Positions 6,875 to 14,143 of a stretch of DNA of 18,782 nucleotides are shown in pieces (within the stretch, counting starts at the first letter, position 1; each line of letters opens with the position of its first letter). The position numbers and the translations under genes were made by a program. The notes under the pieces are model-generated. The model worked only from the letters and a program-made list of their open reading frames with translations. It was not told the DNA's origin and did no database searches. Origin of the DNA: DATKKX01 sp035542775. GTDB taxonomy: Bacteria > Planctomycetota > Phycisphaerae > UBA1845 > UTPLA1. Where the stretch lies: contig DATKKX010000482.1 in the NCBI GenBank assembly GCA_035542775.1, forward strand, positions 1-18,782, written 5' to 3'.

Positions 6875-8944
6875 CTATCGCTTCACTATCTCTGCCGGGG
6901 CGAGCACCAGCGCGGTCCGCGTCGGGATGTATACCTGAATGCTCTGCGGGCGGTGATCGCATCCGCGGTTCTGCCAGGGATAAACCTCGCCAAGCTGCAG
7001 ATTGGCGTGGCCGCCGAACCATAGTTGGTCGGTATCCATGATCAGCTCATAGTCGGCCTGCTCGGGCACGCCGAAGCGAAAGTCGGGATGCGACCTGTTG
7101 GGATGAAAATTGAATACGAACAGCAGCCGCCCCCGCCTATAGACCAGCACGTTCAGATCCTCGTGAACGTGCAGCTTGTCCCATTCCTGCTGGGCCAGCA
7201 GGTCGTAGTCCACATCGAGTTGTTGCATGGCACGATCAAACTCCGCCAGATCGCGATAACGCAGCAGCGGATCGTCCGCCAGCGACCACTGACGGCGGGC
7301 GTACTTATATGAGAAATTGTTGCCTTCCCGCGGAAAATCGATCCATTCCGGGTGCCCGAACTCGTTGCCCATGAAGTTCAGATATCCCTCGCCGCCGAGC
7401 GAAAAGGTGATCAGGCGGATCATCTTGTGGAGGGCCATGCCGCGATCAATGATGATATTCTGGCTGCCCTTGATCATGTCTTTGTACATGGCGGCGTCCA
7501 TGAGGCGGAAGGCGATGGTCTTGTCGCCGACCAGAGCCTGATCGTGGCACTCGGCGTAGGCGATGTGTTTCTCGCCGTGGCGCCTGTTGGTCAGCGTGCC
7601 GTACAGCTCGTCCATCTGCCACTGCTCGTCCTGACGCTCTTTGAGGAGCTTGATCCAGTAATCTGGGATGCCCATGGCAAGGCGATAGTCGAAGCCGATG
7701 CCGCCCTCCGCGACCGGCCGGGCCATGCCGACCATGCCGGACACGTCCTCGGCGATGGTGATGGCGTTGGGATTGATCTGGTGGGCCAGCACATTGGCCA
7801 TCTGCAGATAGGTAACCGCATCCTCGTCGACGTACGGCGGGAAGTAATCGTCGTAGGAGGCAAATTTCCGGCCCAGGCCGTGGTCGAGGTAGGCCATGCT
7901 GGTCACGCCGTCGAAGCGGAAGCCGTCGAAGCGGTACTCCTCCATCCAGAAGCGGATGTTGCTCAGCAGGAACCGCTGGACTTCCCACTTGCCATAGTCG
8001 AAGACCATTGAATCCCAGGCGGGGTGCTGTCCGCGCGGGCCGGCGTGAAAGTACTGGTGGTCGGTGCCGTCGAAGTAGACCAGGCCCTCGTGGGTGTTCT
8101 TCACGGCGTGGCTGTGGACCAGATCCAGCAGGACCATCAATCCGCTGGCATGAGCGGCATCGACCAGGGCCTTCAATTCCTCCGGCGTGCCGAACCGCGA
8201 GGACGCAGCGAAGAAGTTGCTCACCTGGTATCCGAACGATCCGTAGTAGGGGTGTTCGAGAATCGCCATGATTTGTATGGCGTTGTATCCCGCGTGGATG
8301 ATCCGCCCCAGCACGCGCTCCGTGAAGTCCCGATAGGAGCCGATGCGGTGCTCTTCCAGGGCCATGCCGGTGTGGGTTTCGTAGATCCGCAGATTGCCAT
8401 TCAGCCTGGGTATGGGATGCCGCCACTGATACGGCTGCGGCGGGTTCCAATACTGGCCGCAGAAGTCGTGCGATCGCGGGTCGTACACCGTCCGGCGGAT
8501 GTATGCCGGGATCCGATCCTTGGCCCCCAGGGCGCTGTGAACGTGCACTTTCAGGCGCCCGCCGTGTATGAAGCGCCGCCCGTACTCGGCATCGGGCAGG
8601 AACAGGCTCCACACGCCAAACTCGCCGCATTGCAGTGGATGAGATTGCCGGTTCCAGCCGTTGAAGTCGCCCACCAGGTACAGGGCGTTGGCGGCCGGCG
8701 CCCATTCGCGGTACCAGACGCCTGGCTGCCCGTCGCGCTGCCCCCGGTTGAAGCCGTAGTACAGATGCCCGCTGCTGAACGCCTGCAGGGAGCCTTCCGC
8801 CTGCTCAATGCGCTGCAGCATCGACTGGCACCGCTGGTATCGGTGACGCAAGCGATCAGCGTACGGCTCCAGCCACGGGTCGATGTCGATCAATCCGGTG
8901 CCGTCGGTGCGTTTCACTTTCTCCGGTGTCGTGTTGGTGGCCAT
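6875..8944 (-). CDS. glgB: 1,4-alpha-glucan branching enzyme, eukaryote-like GH13_8 type
   Basis: 689 aa. It transfers alpha-1,4-glucan segments to make alpha-1,6 branches in glycogen. An N-terminal CBM48-like domain (about 60-170; WAPAANALYLVGDFNGWN) precedes the GH13 barrel. Catalytic residues are in place: nucleophile D345 (FRFDGVTS), acid/base E399 (ITIAEDVSG) and D468 (AECHDQALVGDK). The wording of the barrel (GYNAIQIMAILEHPYYGSFGYQ, EELKALVDAAHASGLMVLL, LGGEGYLNFMGNEFGHPEW) is much closer to animal and plant branching enzymes, as I remember human GBE1, than to E. coli GlgB. I start at ATG 8944, which has GGGAG 5 nt upstream; an in-frame GTG at 8965 is possible. No glycogen synthase or ADP-glucose pyrophosphorylase is in the window. 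Confidence 0.96.
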   Translation of the reverse strand: MATNTTPEKVKRTDGTGLIDIDPWLEPYADRLRHRYQRCQSMLQRIEQAEGSLQAFSSGHLYYGFNRGQRDGQPGVWYREWAPAANALYLVGDFNGWNRQSHPLQCGEFGVWSLFLPDAEYGRRFIHGGRLKVHVHSALGAKDRIPAYIRRTVYDPRSHDFCGQYWNPPQPYQWRHPIPRLNGNLRIYETHTGMALEEHRIGSYRDFTERVLGRIIHAGYNAIQIMAILEHPYYGSFGYQVSNFFAASSRFGTPEELKALVDAAHASGLMVLLDLVHSHAVKNTHEGLVYFDGTDHQYFHAGPRGQHPAWDSMVFDYGKWEVQRFLLSNIRFWMEEYRFDGFRFDGVTSMAYLDHGLGRKFASYDDYFPPYVDEDAVTYLQMANVLAHQINPNAITIAEDVSGMVGMARPVAEGGIGFDYRLAMGIPDYWIKLLKERQDEQWQMDELYGTLTNRRHGEKHIAYAECHDQALVGDKTIAFRLMDAAMYKDMIKGSQNIIIDRGMALHKMIRLITFSLGGEGYLNFMGNEFGHPEWIDFPREGNNFSYKYARRQWSLADDPLLRYRDLAEFDRAMQQLDVDYDLLAQQEWDKLHVHEDLNVLVYRRGRLLFVFNFHPNRSHPDFRFGVPEQADYELIMDTDQLWFGGHANLQLGEVYPWQNRGCDHRPQSIQVYIPTRTALVLAPAEIVKR

Positions 8945-8949
8945 AGCCG

Positions 8950-8954
8950 CTCCC
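8950..8954 (-). promoter_or_regulatory. Shine-Dalgarno of glgB
   Basis: GGGAG on the minus strand, 5 nt before ATG at 8944. It favours that start over the upstream in-frame GTG at 8965, which would add seven residues and place this site inside the coding region. Confidence 0.55.
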
Positions 8955-8983
8955 GTTGCTGGCACGCCATCTTACGGCGGCTT

Positions 8984-9046
8984 GCCGAAACTGGAAGGGC
9001 CCTGGCAGCCGATGGTGCCCACGGCAGCTGGCGGTGGTGTTTCGGC
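8984..9046. repeat. Inverted repeat between glgB and the cyclase gene
   Basis: GCCGAAAC (8984-8991) and GTTTCGGC (9039-9046) are perfect complements 47 nt apart, in the 239-bp gap between two divergent genes. It could be a pair of operator half-sites or a leader stem for glgB. No convincing -10/-35 pair was found nearby. Confidence 0.4.
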
Positions 9047-9183
9047 GTCGCGCGGCTGCGAGAAGACCACGCGCCGCACTATCGCGCTCGCCAAACACCT
9101 GATAACCTATCGGCGATGATCGCACCGAGCCCATTCGCGGGCGCCGACTGCGGCCAAACGAGTGTCCGACGAGCACAGCCGTG

Positions 9184-12100
9184 ATGCGCAACCACCCACG
9201 ACTCAATGGCGTTCTGACGGGCCTGGCCGTCACAATCCTGACGGCCTCGTTCGCCTTGAGCGAAATCGGTCAGAGGCTCGAACTGCTGGCCTTTGACTGG
9301 CGGATGCGGCACTGCAACACGCTCCAGCCCACGACGCCGATCGTTCACCTGGACATCGACGACGGATCGCTTGATCGCGTGGGACGCTGGCCGTGGCGGC
9401 GGGATCAGCTCGCCGATCTGATCCGCGCGGTCGGCGAGATGGGCGCCAAGTGCATCGTTGTTGACTTTCTGCTCAGCGAGTACGAGCAACCGCTGATCGA
9501 TGATCCACGATACGGACCGTTCTCCGACGTGGAACCACCTGCGGAGATCCTGGGCGAGATCTCGGATGAGAACGCCATTTTCGGGGATCTTGAGCTCGCC
9601 GACGCCATCCGAACTGCCGGGAATGTGTACCTGGCCACACAGCTTGACCTCTTGGCTCCGGGCTTGGCGGGGTCGCTTCGCGAGCGGCTCCAGCAGTGGT
9701 GGAAGCCGGCCGGATCGGCCGATGCTCGAGCGGCAATCGCCGCCCTCGGCCTCGAGGATACTCCGGATGAGCGCGTCCGCGTCCAACGCGAGATCCTGCG
9801 CCTTCGCGTGCGACATGAACTTCTGCAGGACTTTACGCTGACTGAGGAGGATATCGCCGCGAAGCTGGGTTGTGATGCCGGTGAAGTCGCCGTGGTTATC
9901 GCCGGCGTGAAGTCGGAAGCAGCCAGGGAGCTGGTCGCCATGCTCTTCACGGAAGGGCGGGCCCCAACCCTGGAGACGGTGCTCGTGTCGATCCTCGGCC
10001 AGCAGCGGGATCGGAATACCCCCGATCGGGCGGACGTTCTGGCCGCTTACCGGTGCCAGCTCGGACTACTCGCGGTTCAGCGATTCACGCCTGCCCTGGA
10101 TGCCTCTCTGCGGGGCGCGGTGCAACGAGTGGTCTCGGTGATCCCGCCGTACTTCCGTCTGGCGGACGCCGCCCACGGGATCGGCGCGGTCAATTTCAGC
10201 CCGGACACAGACGGCGCTGTTCGGCGCGTGCCGATCGTCGTCGATTGGCGCGGCAGGGTGGTGCCGCACCTCGGCTTCGCGGTCGCTTGCGATGCGCTGG
10301 GGCTCGATCCGGCGCGCATGACTCTCGGTGACAGCCGGGTTTTGTCAATCTCCAGCGTCCGCGGGCGAGAGCCGTGCGATGTGCCGTTGGACCAGCAAGG
10401 GAACATGATCATCCCCTGGACCGCAACCGCCAAGGAATGGCGCCAGGGCCGTGACTTTCCGCATCTCTCAGCGGCAAAGGTCTGGTCGCTGGTGGAAAAG
10501 CGCCGCGAGATCGGGAACAACGAGACGGCCATCAACTACAAGCTCGCAGACGTGATCGCGGTGAGCAAAGGGCGGATCAAAGCAACGACCGAGGGGGGCG
10601 AGGCGGGCGGCGAGACGTCCGCGGTGCTGCAAGCCGACAGTGCTTATCGCAACAACGTGAACCGGCAGCTTCGCTTGCAACGCAGCGCCCGACTGGCCCG
10701 GCTGCGCCGCGACCAGCCGGAGGACAAGATCGCGGAGTGGGAGTCGGAGGCGGCGAAATTGCTGGAGGAGATCCGTCTGGAGCAGAAGACAGCCGTCTCC
10801 GCGGTGGAGCTGACCTGCCAGGAACTCGACGAGCTTCCGCCGGCCGAACTGGCCGCCGACGCCGAGCTGCGGCAAACCGCCGACCGGTTCCGAGGGGCCC
10901 GCGATCTGATCACCGGCGACATCGCCGCCCGCCGGGAGGCCAACCGCCGACTGGAGGAGGAAGCAGCGGGGATTCGCAAGGAACTGGCGGCGCGGCTTGA
11001 AAACAAGTACGTCTTTCTCGGCTTCGCGGCCACGGCGACGGGCGACATCGTCACGACACCAATCGACCCGCGGACCAATGGCGTGATGTGCCATGCCCAG
11101 ATCCTGAACGCCTTCCTGCAAGGGCAATTCATCACGCCGCTCCATCCCGGCACGACGCTGCTGTTGTGCGCCGCCCTCGGCGCCGTCGCCGGGTTTATTA
11201 CCGCGCTCCGCGGACCCAAGCTCGCCCTGCTGGCCGTGCTGGTGCTGATGACGGCATACACGGTTCTCAACTCCTACGTTGAGTTCATGCGACTTCATTC
11301 CTGGGTGACTCTGGCCGGCGTGCTGGTGGCGATGGCCGTGGTCTGGGCGGCGGTCACTCTCTTCCGGCAATTGACCGCCGAGCGTGAGAAGCGTTTCTTC
11401 GCCAAGCAGCTCAGCCAGTACACCTCTCCCGCCATTGCCTCGCGGATCGCTGAGAGCCCGCAGGCCGCGGCGGCCTTCAAAACCGTCCAGACCCGCGAAG
11501 TCACCTGTTTCTTCAGCGATCTCAAGGGCTTCACCACGATCACGGAGCAGGAGGGGGCCGAAGTCGTCCAGTACGTCCTGAATACCTACCTGGAGCGGAT
11601 GAGTCGCGCGATCTGGTCCAAACGGGGCCTGATCAACAAGTTCATGGGCGACGGAATCATGGCATTCTTCAACGCCTCGGTCGACCCGGTGGCGAACCAT
11701 CAGCGGGTCGCGTGTGAGGCGAGCCTGATGGCGTTGGATGAACTGGAGAAGCTCAAGATCGAGAAGCGCGACCATCCTGCCGGGCGGATCTTCGAGAAGC
11801 TGGAGATGCGAGTCGGCCTGGCGTCGGGGATGTGCATGAACGGGGACATGGGCTCGGAGCTCAAGGCGGACTATACCGTGATCGGCGACGTGGTGAATCT
11901 GGCCGCGCGGTTGGAGCCGGCGAACAAGGTGTTCGGCACGCGGCTGATGGTATCCGGTTCAACACAGGCGGCGGTCGCGGACCAGTACGAGTTTCGCTAC
12001 CTGGCGGAGTTACGGGTGAAGGGCAAGGCCCAGACGGTTCCGGTGCACGAGGTTGTTTGCCGCAAAGGCGCCCTTGCGGACGAGCATCGCGAGTACATCC

Positions 12101-12291
12101 GGCGGTTCGAGGCCGGGGTCGCGCTTTACAGACAGCGAAAATGGGACGAGTGCATCGTTCACTTCACGCGGCTCCTGGCCCGAAGGCCCGACGATGTCGG
12201 CGCCAGCCGTTACATCGACGCGTGTCAGGAGTTCAAGGTGTTTCCTCCCGAAGAGGGCTGGGACGGGGCGCTGGAGCTGAAGGAGAAGTAG
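9184..12291 (+). CDS. Membrane-bound class III adenylate cyclase with interrupted CHASE2 sensor domain
   Basis: 1035 aa. Expected reaction: ATP to cAMP in the cytoplasm, controlled by an extracytoplasmic CHASE2 sensor. Numbering from GTG 9181 (ATG at 9184 is equally likely): TM helix 9-30; CHASE2 start ELLAFDWRMRH, HLDIDD and GRWPWRR (about 35-100); CHASE2 middle GIGAVNFSPDTDGAVRRVP; CHASE2 end KYVFLGFAATATGDIVTTPID (about 608-650). Two insertions break it, near 103-320 and 421-606, the second strongly helical and charged. Three TM helices follow (about 650-735), then the cyclase domain: metal aspartates D780 (FSDLKGFT) and D824 (FMGDGIMAFF), purine-reading K820 and T899, transition-state N906 and R910 (VVNLAARLE). 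The K/T pair fits ATP rather than GTP. A C-terminal TPR-like helical hairpin (GVALYRQRKWDECIVHF) ends the protein. No strong ribosome site is seen. Confidence 0.92.
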   Translation: MRNHPRLNGVLTGLAVTILTASFALSEIGQRLELLAFDWRMRHCNTLQPTTPIVHLDIDDGSLDRVGRWPWRRDQLADLIRAVGEMGAKCIVVDFLLSEYEQPLIDDPRYGPFSDVEPPAEILGEISDENAIFGDLELADAIRTAGNVYLATQLDLLAPGLAGSLRERLQQWWKPAGSADARAAIAALGLEDTPDERVRVQREILRLRVRHELLQDFTLTEEDIAAKLGCDAGEVAVVIAGVKSEAARELVAMLFTEGRAPTLETVLVSILGQQRDRNTPDRADVLAAYRCQLGLLAVQRFTPALDASLRGAVQRVVSVIPPYFRLADAAHGIGAVNFSPDTDGAVRRVPIVVDWRGRVVPHLGFAVACDALGLDPARMTLGDSRVLSISSVRGREPCDVPLDQQGNMIIPWTATAKEWRQGRDFPHLSAAKVWSLVEKRREIGNNETAINYKLADVIAVSKGRIKATTEGGEAGGETSAVLQADSAYRNNVNRQLRLQRSARLARLRRDQPEDKIAEWESEAAKLLEEIRLEQKTAVSAVELTCQELDELPPAELAADAELRQTADRFRGARDLITGDIAARREANRRLEEEAAGIRKELAARLENKYVFLGFAATATGDIVTTPIDPRTNGVMCHAQILNAFLQGQFITPLHPGTTLLLCAALGAVAGFITALRGPKLALLAVLVLMTAYTVLNSYVEFMRLHSWVTLAGVLVAMAVVWAAVTLFRQLTAEREKRFFAKQLSQYTSPAIASRIAESPQAAAAFKTVQTREVTCFFSDLKGFTTITEQEGAEVVQYVLNTYLERMSRAIWSKRGLINKFMGDGIMAFFNASVDPVANHQRVACEASLMALDELEKLKIEKRDHPAGRIFEKLEMRVGLASGMCMNGDMGSELKADYTVIGDVVNLAARLEPANKVFGTRLMVSGSTQAAVADQYEFRYLAELRVKGKAQTVPVHEVVCRKGALADEHREYIRRFEAGVALYRQRKWDECIVHFTRLLARRPDDVGASRYIDACQEFKVFPPEEGWDGALELKEK

Positions 12292-12365
12292 GCCTGTCGG
12301 GCAAGGCGTGGCTGTTCCGTTTTTTCCAAAAACCGCTATGCTATTGTGCATACGGAGCTTAGATC
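12292..12365 (+). promoter_or_regulatory. Short intergenic segment with A/T palindrome and possible promoter
   Basis: GTTTTT-TCC-AAAAAC (12319-12333) is an A/T-rich inverted repeat that stands out in GC-rich surroundings. TATGCT (12337-12342) could be a -10 box, but no good -35 precedes it. A weak GCCT/AGGC stem plus the T6 run might instead act as a leaky terminator for the cyclase gene. GGAG at 12354-12357 is the ribosome site for the next gene, 8 nt before its ATG. Confidence 0.3.
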
Positions 12366-13556
12366 ATGAGCAGATCCCCTGCGACTCTCTTCGGCGGCCC
12401 CCAACACAACGGCTGCCGCGTCCTGGTTACCGGCCAGGTAGGCCTGGACAAGAAACCCTTCCTCGATGAGGTGGCGCGCATCGCCGGTGAGCGAGGCCAC
12501 CCAGTCACGGTCTGTCACATCGGCGACATGATGTACCGCGAGGCGCCCGATGTTATCCGCGGCCGCATCCTGGACCTGCCCCGGACCCGGCTGAACACCC
12601 TCCGCCGCGCCGTCTTCAAGGACATCCTCGCCGCCGCGGAAAAGAACGAGAACGTGATCGTCAACACGCACGCGACCTTCCGCTGGAAGCACGGCCTTTT
12701 CGAGGCCTTCGACTTCGACCACATGACCGCTTTCAACGCCGATCTCTACATCACCCTGGTGGACAACGTCGACGCCATCCATGAGCGCCTCTCCCGCGAG
12801 CACGACATCGTCCACACCCTCAAGGACATCATGGTCTGGCGAGAAGAGGAGATGCTGGCCACGGAAATACTCGCCCATGCCATCGGCGGCCACGGCCGCT
12901 TCTACGTCCTGGCCCGCGGATACGAAGGCGAAAGCGTCAAGTCGCTGGTCAATCTGATGTTCGAGCCGAAAAAAAAGAAGATATACCCCAGCTTCCCCAT
13001 GTCCCACGTCATAGACATGCCGGAGGTGCTGGCGGAGATCGATTCGTTCCGCGCGGCCCTCGCCGAGCACTTCATCTGCTTCGACCCCGGGGATCTGGAC
13101 GAAAAGCGCCTGCTCTTCGAGGCCGGCGAGGCCACCAAGAAAGGTGAGCAGACCATCACGCTGAAGGTCAACGGCCGCAACGTCACCTTCAGCGTTCCGG
13201 ACGTGACCAGCGTGGCCCGCGACATCGACGGGCAGATCTATGCCCGCGACTTCAAGCTCATCGACCAGGCCGACATGATCGTGAGCTACATTCCCGAGCT
13301 GCCGGGCGGCATCCCCGGCCTTTCCAGCGGCGTCGAGCGAGAATTGCAGCACGCCTTCGAGGGCACCAAGGAGGTATACGTCATCTGGCGTCCCAAGAAG
13401 GAACCGTCCCCCTTCGTCACCGAGACGGCCACGAAGGTCTTCGCCTGCGTGGAGGATCTGTTCGAGCATTTTCAGGCGAAGGGCTACATCGGCGACTATC
13501 AACTCAACCTCCTGCGCTCCATCACGGCCCCGAAGGACCGCGGCAGGTTCGGTTGA
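12366..13556 (+). CDS. Two-domain protein: P-loop (adenylate-kinase-like) half plus nucleoside deoxyribosyltransferase-like half
   Basis: 396 aa. The first half (about 15-200) looks like an adenylate-kinase/AAA_33-type P-loop fold: strand CRVLVTG, loop GQVGLDKK (23-30), helix, CHIGDMMY, then ENVIVNTHATFRW and LYITLVDNVDAIHERL, placed as in nucleotide kinases. The loop is degenerate: the last glycine is Asp and the usual Ser/Thr is Lys, so ATP binding is uncertain. The second half (about 203-345) resembles the nucleoside 2-deoxyribosyltransferase-like superfamily: KIYPSFPMS, a long helix, then ARDFKLIDQADMIVSYIPE and SSGVERELQHAFEG, where the family's catalytic Glu would sit, then VYVIW. A Lys-rich linker coded by an A8 run joins them. 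No signal peptide. GGAG lies 8 nt before the ATG. It follows the cyclase gene by 74 bp. Function unknown; nucleotide salvage, sanitation or signalling are possible. Confidence 0.75.
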   Translation: MSRSPATLFGGPQHNGCRVLVTGQVGLDKKPFLDEVARIAGERGHPVTVCHIGDMMYREAPDVIRGRILDLPRTRLNTLRRAVFKDILAAAEKNENVIVNTHATFRWKHGLFEAFDFDHMTAFNADLYITLVDNVDAIHERLSREHDIVHTLKDIMVWREEEMLATEILAHAIGGHGRFYVLARGYEGESVKSLVNLMFEPKKKKIYPSFPMSHVIDMPEVLAEIDSFRAALAEHFICFDPGDLDEKRLLFEAGEATKKGEQTITLKVNGRNVTFSVPDVTSVARDIDGQIYARDFKLIDQADMIVSYIPELPGGIPGLSSGVERELQHAFEGTKEVYVIWRPKKEPSPFVTETATKVFACVEDLFEHFQAKGYIGDYQLNLLRSITAPKDRGRFG

Positions 13557-13575
13557 GTCTCGCCGCAGGACGGCA

Positions 13576-13596
13576 GGCCGCTTCCGCGTCGCGGCC
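13576..13596 (+). terminator. GC-rich hairpin downstream of the P-loop/NDT-like gene
   Basis: GGCCGC (13576-13581) and GCGGCC (13591-13596) form a 6-bp stem with a 9-nt loop, 19 nt after the stop. No T-run follows, so it would be a weak or Rho-assisted terminator at best. A second stem, AGCCCG/CGGGCT (13650-13655 with 13668-13673), lies further on. Confidence 0.3.
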
Positions 13597-13683
13597 GCGG
13601 GTGCAGTCCGCGTAACCATACGGATGCTGTTCTGGATGCGAACAGAGCCAGCCCGAGTTGCCGGGGCCGGGCTTCGCCGTGCG

Positions 13684-13713
13684 TTGACAGATGCGCAATC
13701 GAGAGGCGAGAAT
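13684..13713 (+). promoter_or_regulatory. Candidate sigma-70-type promoter for the LysM lipoprotein-recG pair
   Basis: TTGACA (13684-13689) is a perfect -35 box. GAGAAT (13708-13713) matches the -10 box at 4 of 6 positions, with an 18-nt spacer. The start would be near 13720, about 43 nt before the ATG at 13763. Confidence 0.4.
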
Positions 13714-13762
13714 CCTCGTGGAAACCGAGCGAAGCCACGCCACCCGGCAGGGAAAGACAGCG

Positions 13763-14143
13763 ATGCCGCCACGACGGCAACTCACACCCGACACACCTGG
13801 CAGACCGCGCATCGCCGTGGCCCTGGCGACCTGCTGCCTGCTCTGCTCATTCGCCGCCGGGGGCTGCGGGCCGAAGCCTACGACTCAACCCGCCGATGCT
13901 CCAGCGGCGTCGCAGCCGAGCCGGGCGCCGGCGGCAATTCCACAGAACCAGGACGATGCCGCCGATGTGACGAAGTTTCCGGGGACCGTCCATCTCGTCC
14001 AGCCGGGCGACACGCTGTATAGTCTGTCCAAGCGGTACTACGGCCACGGCAAGTATTCCGGCAAGATCTGGGCGGCGAATAGAAACCGCGTCTCCAACCC
14101 CAACGACTTGCCGGTAGGCATGAAGTTGATCATTCCACCATGA
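13763..14143 (+). CDS. Small LysM-domain lipoprotein
   Basis: 126 aa from ATG at 13763; an earlier in-frame ATG at 13691 would put 24 charged residues before the signal and lies inside the predicted promoter. The N-terminus has basic residues, a hydrophobic core (IAVALATCCLLCSFAA) and a lipobox-like AGGC ending at C35, with Ala at -3 instead of the preferred Leu. An Ala/Pro/Gln/Thr-rich linker (36-72) leads to one LysM domain (75-125: VHLVQPGDTLYSLSKRYYG, KIWAANRN, LPVGMKLIIPP). LysM binds peptidoglycan glycan, so this is probably an envelope protein on a flexible tether. Its TGA overlaps the recG ATG (ATGA). Confidence 0.82.
   Translation: MPPRRQLTPDTPGRPRIAVALATCCLLCSFAAGGCGPKPTTQPADAPAASQPSRAPAAIPQNQDDAADVTKFPGTVHLVQPGDTLYSLSKRYYGHGKYSGKIWAANRNRVSNPNDLPVGMKLIIPP

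Noticed and set aside
8024..9184. Plus-strand open frame of 386 codons opposite glgB, ending at the cyclase start
   Set aside because: Antisense to the catalytic barrel of glgB and without recognisable domains.
12336..13772. Minus-strand open frame of 478 codons opposite the P-loop/NDT-like gene
   Set aside because: Repetitive Val/Asp/Gly/His-rich translation typical of antisense frames; no start signal; crosses into two intergenic regions.
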